A stretch of DNA of 6,981 nucleotides from Nitrospira sp. (GTDB lineage: Bacteria > Nitrospirota > Nitrospiria > Nitrospirales > Nitrospiraceae), in the NCBI GenBank assembly GCA_029858925.1, contig JAOUEB010000070.1:1-6981 (forward strand). Direction: 5' to 3'. The notes beneath the pieces were generated by a model. It did not search any database. It worked only from the letters and a program-made list of their open reading frames with translations, and was not told the DNA's origin. Positions within the stretch are counted from its first letter, which is position 1, and each line of letters starts with the position of its first letter. Of this stretch, positions 1-6,981 are shown in pieces. The translations under genes were made by a program, and so were the position numbers.

Positions 1-1
1 G

Positions 2-35
2 ACGGCCTCAGGAAACTTGTTTCCTGAGGCCGTTT
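2..35 (+). terminator. strong hairpin at the window edge, probable intrinsic terminator
   Basis: A perfect 14-bp stem (2-15 paired with 20-33) encloses the 4-nt loop CTTG. It is followed on the plus strand by TT, a C and then AGTTT, a short and interrupted T tract. The gene it would terminate lies to the left of the window, so neither identity nor orientation can be confirmed. The minus-strand downstream side is cut off by the window edge. It could be the terminator of a plus-strand gene converging on the minus-strand ferredoxin gene. Confidence 0.5.
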
Positions 36-100
36 CAGTTTGGGCTACCGGTGGCGATCATCGGCCGCTGTCCGGTGTGTCTTTTCGTGCGTCTCCAATT

Positions 101-144
101 CTTGAAAAGACAAAGGCCTTGGTTCCAATTGGAACCAAGGCCTT
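101..144 (-). terminator. intrinsic terminator of the ferredoxin gene
   Basis: Positions 113-144 are a perfect 32-bp palindrome. As RNA it gives a 14-bp stem with an AATT loop, or slightly more if the loop closes. Read on the minus strand, the hairpin is followed by TGTCTTTTC (112-104), a U-rich tail. It begins 27 nt beyond the TAA stop of the ferredoxin gene. Stem plus U-tract on the minus strand identifies it as a rho-independent terminator. The plus-strand side (CTATAAACGG) lacks a T tract, so it is probably not bidirectional. Confidence 0.8.
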
Positions 145-171
145 CTATAAACGGTTTCTATGTCGCAACTA

Positions 172-648
<477 letters not shown>

Positions 649-732
649 CAGAATGAAATCCGGTCAGAAGGCCTAGGTCGTCGGCGGCGATGGGCCTTTG
701 GGCCCAGCAAAATAAGGAGTTGAACTTTCACT

Positions 733-1233
733 ATGTCGTCGGGGAAGAACCGCTCAGGCGAGCCGGGGCAGAAGAAGAATCGGATCATCATGATGATCCT
801 GTTAGCCATTCTGCTGATGAGCGTCTCCATGTTCATCGTCGAGCGCAAGGATTCGAGTATCATCGTCGTTCGATTTCCGAGCGGCGTTGAGCTGGAAACT
901 GAAGTGGCGGATACGCCGGAAAAGCAGCTGTTCGGTCTGGCCTTCCGCGAGGAGTTGCCTCCGAACAGCGGGATGCTTTATATTTTTGAAGAGAACGGCC
1001 TTCATCGCGTGCGGACCAAAGAGTATCGATTTCCCATCGACATCCTCTGGGTGGATGAAAGCCATCATGTCGTGCATATGCTGGAGCACGCGGAGCCTTG
1101 CGCGAAGGATCCCTGCCCGTTCTATGGACCGCCGCCCGAAGCGGCCCGGTATGTAATTCAGACTGAGTCGGGGTTTCTGAAAAAAACTTCTGTCGCAAAG
1201 AACGACGAACTGAAATACTCGCTGCGCATGTAG
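733..1233 (+). CDS. DUF192 family protein with N-terminal membrane anchor
   Basis: The protein has 166 residues. Residues 1-17 are basic and polar (several K/R). Residues 18-36 form a hydrophobic membrane segment, probably an uncleaved signal anchor that places the rest outside the cytoplasm. Residues 44-165 match the DUF192 fold. Recognisable points are VADTPEKQLFGLAFRE (58-73), the GML strand (80-82), PIDILWVD (101-108) and EPCAKDPCP (121-129) with its two cysteines. The family's molecular function is unknown. The stretch that usually reads WMKNT before the LDI strand is replaced here by RVRTKEYRF (92-100), so it is a divergent member. An AAGGAG at 714-719 lies 13 nt before the ATG, a rather long spacing. 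It is the first gene of a plus-strand cluster; the Rieske gene begins 44 nt after its stop. Confidence 0.85.
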   Translation: MSSGKNRSGEPGQKKNRIIMMILLAILLMSVSMFIVERKDSSIIVVRFPSGVELETEVADTPEKQLFGLAFREELPPNSGMLYIFEENGLHRVRTKEYRFPIDILWVDESHHVVHMLEHAEPCAKDPCPFYGPPPEAARYVIQTESGFLKKTSVAKNDELKYSLRM

Positions 1234-1277
1234 CCGGCAAGTTCCTAGGATCCAGGGAGAGGAGCGGAGAGAAGAAG

Positions 1278-1595
1278 ATGGACGGGTTTCACAAAGTCGC
1301 ACAGCTCGATGAGCTGCCTCCCGGGCAATCAAAGATCGTGATGGTCCATGAGCGGGCAATCGCCCTGTTCAATGTCGGCGGAACATTCTATGCCATCCAC
1401 AATAGCTGTCCCCATGAAGGGGGGCCGCTGATCGAGGGGCGGCTCAAAGGTTTTGTAGTGGCCTGTCCGTGGCATGACCTTGCGTTCGATATCCGCAATG
1501 GACAGGGGACGGATGGCGGAGGGTACTGCGTCGGAAGCTACGAGGTGCGGGTCGAGGGAGCTGATATCATGGTGGGGCCTCGACGAAAGACCTGA
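1278..1595 (+). CDS. small Rieske [2Fe-2S] ferredoxin (NirD-like / biphenyl-dioxygenase-ferredoxin-like)
   Basis: This 105-residue protein consists of a single Rieske domain. The cluster ligands are C44-P-H46 and C63-P-W-H66, separated by 16 residues. The flanking glycines (EGGPL, 47-51) and FDIRNGQ (70-76) are also typical. It lacks the extra disulfide cysteines of the high-potential bc1-type Rieske proteins, so it should be a low-potential ferredoxin-type domain. It has no signal peptide or membrane segment, so it is predicted to be cytoplasmic. Such proteins donate electrons to oxygenases or form the small subunit of assimilatory nitrite reductase. No oxygenase or NirB partner is visible here, so the partner is unknown. 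The ATG start is supported by a purine-rich GGAGAGAAG tract about 3-8 nt upstream. Downstream, 74 nt separate it from the next gene. Confidence 0.92.
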   Translation: MDGFHKVAQLDELPPGQSKIVMVHERAIALFNVGGTFYAIHNSCPHEGGPLIEGRLKGFVVACPWHDLAFDIRNGQGTDGGGYCVGSYEVRVEGADIMVGPRRKT

Positions 1596-1669
1596 AAAGA
1601 TCTGACCTCTGATATAGAGGCGAACGAGGCTGCCATCGCCTCCTTATGCCGAATTAGAACGCCGGACAC

Positions 1670-2014
1670 GTGACAATCTCCAGACCTGATTCCAATCCTG
1701 CTCACAATTTCAGCGACTGTCGCTCGATGGCGGCAACGGTCGAGCGGCCGTTCGTTATCCACTTATGGGAGGATCGAACCAGGGGGGAGCAATGGGTCCC
1801 ATCCTATGACTCCAAAGGGCTGGCGTTGCTCAGCGACGAATTTGTTCGCATCGCGGGCAACAACGCGGTGGAGAATGGGCAGCGTATCTTCGAATTCAAA
1901 GCCGTGACGCCTGGCGCGCACCGCCTGGTGTTCGAAAAGCGCATGGGATGGAAATTTACCGCCGAGGATCGGCGCGTATTTCAGATCGAAGCGACACATT
2001 CATCAGGGGGCTGA
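1670..2014 (+). CDS. chagasin-like (peptidase inhibitor I42) domain protein
   Basis: The predicted protein has 114 residues. From about residue 26 it resembles the chagasin / inhibitor I42 immunoglobulin-like fold. Visible points are the first strand RPFVIHL (26-32), the loop DRTRGEQW (35-42) in the place of the usual NPTTGxxW loop, ENGQRIFEFKA (68-78) and KRMGW (90-94) in the place of RPW. Family members inhibit papain-like cysteine proteases through these loops. All three loops deviate, so inhibitory activity is uncertain. The start is unclear. The GTG at 1670 has no visible Shine-Dalgarno, and an upstream in-frame TAG at 1655 limits extension. An internal ATG at 1727 would give a 95-residue form that keeps the whole domain but also lacks a ribosome site. 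Neither form has a signal peptide, although many bacterial relatives are exported. The aminotransferase ATG follows its TGA by 5 nt, so translational coupling is likely. Confidence 0.65.
   Translation: MTISRPDSNPAHNFSDCRSMAATVERPFVIHLWEDRTRGEQWVPSYDSKGLALLSDEFVRIAGNNAVENGQRIFEFKAVTPGAHRLVFEKRMGWKFTAEDRRVFQIEATHSSGG
2005..2010 (+). promoter_or_regulatory. ribosome binding site fixing the aminotransferase start
   Basis: AGGGGG lies 9 nt before the ATG at 2020 and inside the last codons of the preceding gene. The reading frame stays open back to an ATG at 1948. That longer form would overlap the I42-like gene by 67 bp and would add residues foreign to the family. The ATG at 2020 is therefore the likely start. 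Confidence 0.7.
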
Positions 2015-2019
2015 CCACT

Positions 2020-2859
2020 ATGCCGGATATCGCGTTCGTCAACGGCCGTTTTCTCCCATGGAAAGACGCGACGGTCTCCATCGACGACCGAGGATTTCAA
2101 TTCGGGGACGGCGTCTACGAAGTGGTCAGAACCTACCGGGGCGCACCGTTCGAACTTGCGGCGCATCTCGACCGCCTCAATCGAAGCGCAAAAGAGCTGA
2201 GTCTCCCACAGCCCTATTCAAAGGCGCAGTGGAAGCAGTGGATTGACCAGGGACTCGGCCAGGCCGGGTATCAAGAAGCGAAGGTTTATATCCAAATTAC
2301 GAGAGGGGCGGCTCCTCGCGACCATGCGTTTCCGCCGGAGATCCGGCCGACCGTCGTGATGACGATTCGGGAAATCCATCCGCTGAAACTTCAGATACGC
2401 CAAGACGGAGTCAGCGCGCGCACCTGCGAGGATCTTCGGTGGGGCCGGTGTGATATCAAGAGCCTGAATTTGCTCGGCAATGTACTGGCCCGCGAAGAGG
2501 CGAAAAAGGCCGGCGTCTTCGAGGCCATCCTCGTCAAAGACGGGCTGGTTACAGAAGGTTCGCTCAGCAATGTGATGGCGGTGCAGTCCGGGACGATTGT
2601 CACAGCGCCCGAGGGCCCTCAAATTCTTTCCGGAGTCACGAGAACGATTGTGTTGGGATTGGCCGAGAAGGAAGACCTCCCGGTCGAAGAACGGTTCCTA
2701 TCGGTCGACTCCCTCTATGCGGCGGACGAAGTGTTCTTGACCGGAACGACCCTTGAAATTTTGGGTGTTGTACAGATCGATGGACGAACCATCGGGTGCG
2801 GCCGGCCCGGACCGATCACCAAAACGCTTGCCGCCCGTTGGTCGATCCTGACGGGGTAA
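2020..2859 (+). CDS. dat: class IV PLP aminotransferase, probable D-amino-acid (D-alanine) transaminase
   Basis: This 279-residue cytoplasmic fold-type IV aminotransferase matches the family's usual length of about 280. K147, in RCDIKSLNLLGN (143-154), is the predicted PLP Schiff-base lysine. E179, in VTEGSLSN, should contact the cofactor ring nitrogen. Y33, in GDGVYE, is the conserved active-site tyrosine. R100 and H102, in PRDHAFP, match the Arg-x-His pair that binds the substrate alpha-carboxylate in Bacillus D-amino-acid transaminase. This points to D-alanine + 2-oxoglutarate giving pyruvate + D-glutamate, rather than branched-chain L-amino acids. The role would be peptidoglycan precursor supply or D-amino-acid catabolism. 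Start chosen at 2020 because of the AGGGGG ribosome site and because MPDIAFVNGRF aligns with family N-termini. The upstream neighbour ends 5 nt before it. Branched-chain aminotransferase or aminodeoxychorismate lyase are the alternatives; the Arg-x-His signature argues against both. Confidence 0.85.
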   Translation: MPDIAFVNGRFLPWKDATVSIDDRGFQFGDGVYEVVRTYRGAPFELAAHLDRLNRSAKELSLPQPYSKAQWKQWIDQGLGQAGYQEAKVYIQITRGAAPRDHAFPPEIRPTVVMTIREIHPLKLQIRQDGVSARTCEDLRWGRCDIKSLNLLGNVLAREEAKKAGVFEAILVKDGLVTEGSLSNVMAVQSGTIVTAPEGPQILSGVTRTIVLGLAEKEDLPVEERFLSVDSLYAADEVFLTGTTLEILGVVQIDGRTIGCGRPGPITKTLAARWSILTG

Positions 2860-2865
2860 CGCCCC

Positions 2866-2894
2866 TTGCTTTGCCATGGGGTGCGTGGTAATGT
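2866..2894 (+). promoter_or_regulatory. possible promoter of the rimP-nusA-infB operon
   Basis: TTGCTT (2866-2871) and TAATGT (2889-2894) are separated by 17 nt. A TGG immediately precedes the -10, as in an extended -10 promoter (TGn). Each hexamer matches its consensus at only three positions. Placement just before the operon and the exact spacing are the main arguments. The predicted start near 2901 lies just 5 nt before the terminator hairpin at 2906. Confidence 0.35.
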
Positions 2895-2905
2895 GCTGGT
2901 TCTGG

Positions 2906-2933
2906 AAGTGGGCTCAGGCCCACTTTTTTGTTT
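2906..2933 (+). terminator. intrinsic terminator between the aminotransferase and rimP genes (possible rimP leader attenuator)
   Basis: An 8-bp perfect stem AAGTGGGC / GCCCACTT (2906-2913 with 2918-2925) has a TCAG loop. The stem's final two Ts run into four more Ts and then GTTTG. It sits 46 nt after the aminotransferase stop and about 32 nt before rimP. It can end transcription of the upstream cluster. If the possible promoter at 2866-2894 is real, the same hairpin would also act as an attenuator at the 5' end of the rimP transcript. The element is strong; which of the two roles it plays is inference. Confidence 0.85.
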
Positions 2934-2965
2934 GATCTGGTGTAGGTCTGGTCAGGGGAAGAGGG

Positions 2966-3457
2966 GTGAGTACACAGAAAAGCGGCGCGCAATCGGTCGT
3001 CGACCGGATGCAGGAAGTCATTTCGCCGATTCTCTGGGCGCTCAAATTAGAGTTGGTCGAGGTGGTGTGTGTAGGGCAAGGGCCTCGCTCCGTGGTCCGA
3101 GTTCTGATTGATAAGCCGGGCGGCGTTACGGTCACGGACTGCGAACGGGCGCATAAGGCGCTGGGACCGGCGTTGGATATGGCCGATCCTTTCCCCCACG
3201 CCTACACTCTGGAAGTGTCTTCGCCGGGTCTCGATCGGCCCTTCAAGTGCCTTCAAGACTATCAGCGAGCGATCGGCAAAGAGGTGAGTCTCAAGCTGCG
3301 GCAGCCGCTGAACGGCCAGTGGCGTGTGATCGGGCGGTTGGCTGAGGCGGATGAACAGGCGGTGTCACTGACTTTGTCGATGGGGAGGGCTGAACCGCAG
3401 ATGGTGAGAGTGGAACGAGAACAGATCGCCGATGCCAGGTTGTTCGTGAAAATTTAG
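2966..3457 (+). CDS. rimP: ribosome maturation factor RimP
   Basis: This 163-residue cytoplasmic protein assists maturation of the 30S ribosomal subunit and is close to the usual family length of about 150-170. The N-terminal alpha/beta domain spans roughly residues 10-90. It includes LELVEVV (28-34), the VRVLIDKPGGVTVTDCE strand-loop (44-60) and the signature LEVSSPGLDRPF (82-93). The C-terminal SH3-like domain follows (about 94-163). The start codon is GTG, preceded by the purine-rich AGGGGAAGAGGG immediately upstream. It is first in the canonical rimP-nusA-infB operon, with 52 nt to nusA. The position next to nusA and infB independently supports the call. Confidence 0.95.
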   Translation: MSTQKSGAQSVVDRMQEVISPILWALKLELVEVVCVGQGPRSVVRVLIDKPGGVTVTDCERAHKALGPALDMADPFPHAYTLEVSSPGLDRPFKCLQDYQRAIGKEVSLKLRQPLNGQWRVIGRLAEADEQAVSLTLSMGRAEPQMVRVEREQIADARLFVKI

Positions 3458-3509
3458 GCGGAGTATGAAGCTCGGTGTGTGCAGACAATAGGATGCAGGA
3501 GCGTAACGC

Positions 3510-4688
3510 ATGAACCGCGAACTTATCTCGGTGATCGACGAAATCGGACGTCAAAAAGGAATCGACAAGGCACGGGTGATCGGGGCCATCGAGTCCGCCT
3601 TGCAGACGGCCGCCAAGAAACGCTTTGGCCAAGCTGAAAATATCCAAGTCGAAATCGATCCCAAAACCGGCGAAATTTCCGTTGTCTCCAAGAAGATCAT
3701 CGTCGATCAGGTCAGTAATCCAAAAGCGGAGATTTCGCTGCAGGAGGCCCGCCAATACGACAGTGAAGCGGAGGTCGGCGATGAAATCGGATCGCTGATC
3801 GAAATGAACGAGCTGGGTCGGATTGCGGCGCAGACAGCCAAGCAGGTGATCTTCCAAAAGGTCCGTGAGGCGGAATGGGAGGCGGTTCAAAAGGAATATT
3901 CGACGCGCCAGGGTGATTTGGTGAACGGCATCATCCTCGGCATGGAACGCCGGAACTATCTGGTCGATCTCGGAAAGACGGAAGCGATTCTCCCCATTCA
4001 GGAACAGATTCCACGAGAAACCTATCGCCGCGGCGATCGAGTCAAGGCGATGCTGCTGGAAGTTCGCCGCACGCCGAAGGATGTGCAAGTCATTCTCACC
4101 CGCAGCCATCCGCAATTCGTGGCGAAGCTGTTCGAGCTCGAAGTGCCGGAGATCATGGAAAAGATCATTGAGATCAAGTCCGTCGTCCGTGAGCCGGGCG
4201 ACCGCACGAAGATCGCGGTCACCTCGCGGGAAAAAGCGGTAGATCCGGTCGGCGCATGCGTGGGCATTAAGGGATCGCGCGTGCAAGCGGTCGTCCGTGA
4301 ATTGCGGGGCGAGAAAATCGACATCATCACGTGGACGCAAGACCCGCGGGTGTTCATTGCGGAAGCTCTGAATCCGGCGACAATCGAGAAGGTCGGCATC
4401 GACGAAGAGAAGAAGTCGGCGCTCGTTGTGGCCGCCGACTCCCAGTTGTCGTTGGCCATCGGCAAGAACGGGCAGAACGTCAGGCTGGCGGCGCGCCTGA
4501 CTGGATGGAAAATCGACATCATCAGCGCGACCGAATACGAAAAGGAAAAGGTCGAGCGCGACAAGGAAATCAAGGCGGCCATCGCGGATGAAGCCGAAGC
4601 GCAGCGGTTACAGGAAGAAGCTCGGCAGGCTGCCAGGGATGAGGAAAGCAAAGCGGCAAGCGACTTGGAGGCGGGGACGGTCCAATGA
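3510..4688 (+). CDS. nusA: transcription termination/antitermination factor NusA
   Basis: This 392-residue protein binds RNA polymerase and nascent RNA, modulating pausing, intrinsic termination and antitermination. The N-terminal RNA-polymerase-binding domain covers about residues 1-125. The S1 RNA-binding domain is about 132-198 ([13 protein letters not shown] onward). Two KH domains follow, with GIKG (252-255) in the first and GKNG (318-321) in the second. The sequence up to about residue 345 is typical of the core protein. It lacks the two C-terminal acidic repeat domains of Escherichia coli NusA. Instead it ends in a roughly 50-residue Ala/Glu/Lys-rich, probably helical tail. AGGAG at 3497-3501 lies 8 nt before the ATG. 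Its TGA overlaps the infB ATG (ATGA), implying translational coupling. Confidence 0.97.
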   Translation: MNRELISVIDEIGRQKGIDKARVIGAIESALQTAAKKRFGQAENIQVEIDPKTGEISVVSKKIIVDQVSNPKAEISLQEARQYDSEAEVGDEIGSLIEMNELGRIAAQTAKQVIFQKVREAEWEAVQKEYSTRQGDLVNGIILGMERRNYLVDLGKTEAILPIQEQIPRETYRRGDRVKAMLLEVRRTPKDVQVILTRSHPQFVAKLFELEVPEIMEKIIEIKSVVREPGDRTKIAVTSREKAVDPVGACVGIKGSRVQAVVRELRGEKIDIITWTQDPRVFIAEALNPATIEKVGIDEEKKSALVVAADSQLSLAIGKNGQNVRLAARLTGWKIDIISATEYEKEKVERDKEIKAAIADEAEAQRLQEEARQAARDEESKAASDLEAGTVQ

Positions 4689-6981
4689 GCATGCGTGTCT
4701 ACGAACTTGCCAAGAAACTAGGGTTGGAAAACAAAGCTCTCCTGTCCGAACTCAAGAAGATGGGCGTGTCTGCCGCGTCCCATAGCAGCGCGTTGGACGA
4801 TGGCATCGCTCAAAAAGTATTGGACAAATTTGCTCCGAGCGCCAAAGGCGGAGGAAAAACCGGCGAGGGACAAGCGCCACAGGGGATGAAAACCGCTCAT
4901 GATACCGATCATGTCAAGGCAGGGGCTGTGAAGGGTCACGTTATTGAGCAGCCGGCCAAGCCGGATAAGCGGCGCATTCTGATCAAGCGGAAGAAAGAGG
5001 ATGAGCCGAGCGAACCCCTCTCTCCCGCATCGACCAGCGACGTCGAATCCACCCTCCCCTCTTCGATCGCCGCGCCTCCGTCGGCTGTTCCTGTGGAGCC
5101 CTCGATCGCGGGAGAGACCGAGCACCTCCAGCCTGCAGAAGCGGCGGCGAGTGGAGCCGTTCCATTGACGTCGACTCCCCCCGCTGTTGTGCCGGTGGAG
5201 GAAGCCGCTCCAGTCAAGCCGTCCGCGGCTGTACCGCCGAGTGCAGCGGCGACGGTCGAGGCGGTGGCGGCCAAGAAGAAGAGCATGGCCATCGAGGCCA
5301 TCGAGGCCGAGGGGCAACGAGAAAAGCTCAAGAAAGCGCGGAAGGCGGGACGGCCCAAAGACGAACAGCTGGACGTAAAGCTTCGCGAGGATGCCGCCCG
5401 TTGGCAAGACCTCCGCGCCATCCCTGTTCATCGGCGCGACGACCGTTCGAAACACCTGCATCACAGCGCCCCGAGCGAGATCACCAAGCCGCGCAAGAAG
5501 AGCGTCAAGCTGACCCCTGGGACGACCGTGAAGGAATTTGCCGAACTGATCGGCCAGCGACCGGCCGACATCGTTCGGAAGCTGATGGAAATGGGCCAGA
5601 TGCTCACGTTCAATCAGTCGATGAATCTGGATGCCGCATTGATGATCGCCGAAGAGACCGGTGTGAAGCTCGACGTAGCCGTGGAAAGGGCCGGTGACGA
5701 CTTGCTGCAAGATGTGGTTGAAACCGGCGGCGAAGAACGGCTTGAGCCTCGTCCTCCCGTCGTCACCATCATGGGCCATGTCGATCATGGGAAAACCTCG
5801 CTACTGGATGCGATTCGGCAGACGAAAGTGGCCGAAGGGGAAGCCGGCGGCATCACGCAGCACATTGGCGCCTATACGGTGCCGGTGCGCGGCAAGCAGG
5901 TGACCTTCCTTGATACGCCGGGCCATGAAGCCTTCACCTCCATGCGCGCGCGCGGCGCAAAAGTCACCGATATCGTCATTTTGGTAGTGGCTGCAGACGA
6001 CGGTGTCATGCCGCAGACGATCGAGGCCATTCACCATGCCAAGGCGGCGGGGGTTCCTCTACTCGTCGCGATGAACAAGATCGACAAGCCGGAAGCAAAT
6101 CCCGATCGAGTGAAAAACGCCCTCTCCGAGCACGGACTGGTTCCGGAAGCCTGGGGCGGCGACACCATCATGGTGGAAGTGTCCGCCAAGAAGAAGACCG
6201 GGCTTGATACCCTGTTGGAAATGATTCTGCTCCAGTCCGAGGTCCTTGAACTGAAGGCAGATCCACACCGGCAGGCTAAGGGCACGGTCATTGAAGCCAA
6301 GATCGACCGGGGTCGGGGCCCGGTCGCGACCGTGTTGGTGCAGAACGGCACGCTCAAGGTGGGCGATATCTACGTGGTTGGATCATTCAGCGGGCGCGTC
6401 AGGGCACTGATCAACGATCAGGGCGGGAAGACGCAGCAAGCCGGGCCCTCCATCCCTGTCGAAGTCATCGGGCTCCCGGGAGTTCCGTCGGCTGGCGATG
6501 TCTTTCAAGTCGTGTCGGATGAGCGGGTTGCCCGAGAGATTGCCGAGGAGCGGACTCAGAAGCGGAGAGCCGCCGAGTTGGTCGGTCCCGCTAAGGTATC
6601 GCTGAACGACCTCTTCGCAAAGATTCAGGAAGGATCGGTGAAAGAACTGGCCGTCGTCATCAAAACCGACGTCCAGGGATCATCCGAGGCCTTGGCCGGC
6701 TCAGTGGAGAAGCTGTCGACGGACGCCGTCAAGCTGCGCGTTATTCATAACGGCGTGGGTGGGGTCATGGAGTCCGACGTGCTGCTGGCGGCCGCTTCTC
6801 GTGCCATCATTATCGGTTTCAATGTCAGGCCGGAACCAAAAGCCGCCTCGTTGGCGGAACAGCAGGGCGTCGATATCCGGCTCTATACGGTCATTTACGA
6901 TGCCATTGCCGATATCAAGGCGGCGATGGAAGGCTTGCTTGAGCCGACGCTCAAAGAGCGTACGTTGGGGCGCGCCGAGGT
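4685..6981 (+). CDS. infB: translation initiation factor IF-2 (3' end beyond window)
   Basis: IF-2 is the GTPase that brings initiator fMet-tRNA to the 30S subunit and promotes subunit joining. About 765 codons are present without a stop; the end is cut by the window. An IF2_N domain lies at residues 1-50. A low-complexity Ala/Pro/Glu/Lys linker covers about 55-265, and a second IF2_N domain about 275-335 ([20 protein letters not shown]). The GTPase domain has all its motifs: G1 GHVDHGKT (364-371), G2 within [11 protein letters not shown]3 DTPGHE (410-415), G4 NKID (464-467) and G5 SAK (500-502). Domain II follows (about 530-620), then domain III (about 645-750). The fMet-tRNA-binding C-terminal domain is largely missing from the window. 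The ATG at 4685 overlaps the nusA stop and has GGAGG 13 nt upstream; a second ATG at 4691 is a less likely start. Confidence 0.97.
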   Translation, partial: MSMRVYELAKKLGLENKALLSELKKMGVSAASHSSALDDGIAQKVLDKFAPSAKGGGKTGEGQAPQGMKTAHDTDHVKAGAVKGHVIEQPAKPDKRRILIKRKKEDEPSEPLSPASTSDVESTLPSSIAAPPSAVPVEPSIAGETEHLQPAEAAASGAVPLTSTPPAVVPVEEAAPVKPSAAVPPSAAATVEAVAAKKKSMAIEAIEAEGQREKLKKARKAGRPKDEQLDVKLREDAARWQDLRAIPVHRRDDRSKHLHHSAPSEITKPRKKSVKLTPGTTVKEFAELIGQRPADIVRKLMEMGQMLTFNQSMNLDAALMIAEETGVKLDVAVERAGDDLLQDVVETGGEERLEPRPPVVTIMGHVDHGKTSLLDAIRQTKVAEGEAGGITQHIGAYTVPVRGKQVTFLDTPGHEAFTSMRARGAKVTDIVILVVAADDGVMPQTIEAIHHAKAAGVPLLVAMNKIDKPEANPDRVKNALSEHGLVPEAWGGDTIMVEVSAKKKTGLDTLLEMILLQSEVLELKADPHRQAKGTVIEAKIDRGRGPVATVLVQNGTLKVGDIYVVGSFSGRVRALINDQGGKTQQAGPSIPVEVIGLPGVPSAGDVFQVVSDERVAREIAEERTQKRRAAELVGPAKVSLNDLFAKIQEGSVKELAVVIKTDVQGSSEALAGSVEKLSTDAVKLRVIHNGVGGVMESDVLLAAASRAIIIGFNVRPEPKAASLAEQQGVDIRLYTVIYDAIADIKAAMEGLLEPTLKERTLGRAE

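Noticed and set aside
802..1359. Minus-strand open frame (185 codons) antisense to the DUF192 gene
   Set aside because: It runs opposite a gene with a clear family match and spans into the Rieske gene. It has no domain of its own.
1606..1642. Small inverted repeats after the Rieske gene (CCTCT/AGAGG and GAGGCGA/TCGCCTC)
   Set aside because: The stems are only 5 and 7 bp, the two share bases, and no T tract follows on the plus strand. This is too weak to call a terminator or regulatory RNA.
1948..2019. Extended N-terminus of the aminotransferase from the ATG at 1948
   Set aside because: It would add 24 residues that do not fit the family and would overlap the upstream gene by 67 bp. The ATG at 2020 has a good ribosome site.
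2860..2965. Search for a tRNA gene ahead of rimP, as in Escherichia coli metY
   Set aside because: No cloverleaf or T-loop (GTTCRA) arrangement fits in this 106-nt gap. It is accounted for by the candidate promoter and the terminator hairpin.
3291..4340. Long minus-strand open frame (349 codons) antisense to rimP and nusA
   Set aside because: It lies across confidently identified rimP and nusA, shows no recognisable domain and has a skewed His/Arg/Asp/Leu composition. That is typical of the antisense shadow of a GC-rich gene.
5285..5287. Possible internal start (Met 201) for a shorter IF-2 isoform in the linker
   Set aside because: Short IF-2 forms from internal initiation are known in Escherichia coli. 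Here the ATG is preceded by GCCAAGAAGAAGAGC without a convincing Shine-Dalgarno.
5288..5307. Short tandem repeat of ATCGAGGCC within infB
   Set aside because: It is a two-copy 9-bp repeat in an Ala/Glu-rich coding linker, as expected for low-complexity protein sequence rather than a DNA element.
4718..5788. Long minus-strand open frame (356 codons) antisense to infB
   Set aside because: It is the shadow of the infB linker and second IF2_N region, with low-complexity Arg/Gly stretches mirroring the Ala/Pro codons on the plus strand. No domain was recognised.

Overview
The window looks like ordinary chromosomal DNA from a free-living Gram-negative-type bacterium of fairly high GC. It carries a conserved housekeeping operon preceded by a small accessory cluster of redox and amino-acid genes. 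The protein set would fit the phylum Nitrospirota (Nitrospira-like). That assignment rests on general impression only; no sequence comparison could be run.

Layout. (1) Positions 1-145 hold two strong hairpins and no convincing gene. The second hairpin ends the minus-strand gene that follows. (2) Positions 172-519, minus strand: a small 2[4Fe-4S] ferredoxin, with a good sigma70-type promoter at 619-648. (3) Positions 733-2859, plus strand, divergent from the ferredoxin: a membrane-anchored DUF192 protein, a small Rieske [2Fe-2S] protein, a chagasin-like (inhibitor I42) domain protein, and a class IV PLP aminotransferase with the active-site signature of D-amino-acid transaminases. Gaps are 44, 74 and 5 bp, so these could be one transcript. 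(4) Positions 2860-2965: a possible promoter, then a classic intrinsic terminator hairpin, lying just before the next operon. (5) Positions 2966-6981, plus strand: rimP, nusA and infB in the canonical order. nusA and infB overlap by ATGA, and infB runs off the window end after about 765 codons.

How the genes work together. RimP (30S maturation), NusA (transcription elongation/termination) and IF2 (translation initiation) form the classic transcription-translation operon. The upstream cluster has no obvious single pathway. The ferredoxin and the Rieske protein are electron carriers. The aminotransferase probably makes D-glutamate or D-alanine for peptidoglycan, or degrades D-amino acids. The I42-like protein may be translationally coupled to it.

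I found no evidence of a previously undescribed system, mobile element, CRISPR array or RNA gene. The points most worth a second look are the promoter-plus-terminator leader of rimP, the signal-peptide-less I42 protein packed against the aminotransferase gene, and the altered core motif of the DUF192 protein. No stretch longer than about 300 bases lacks a gene; the longest gap is 520-732.
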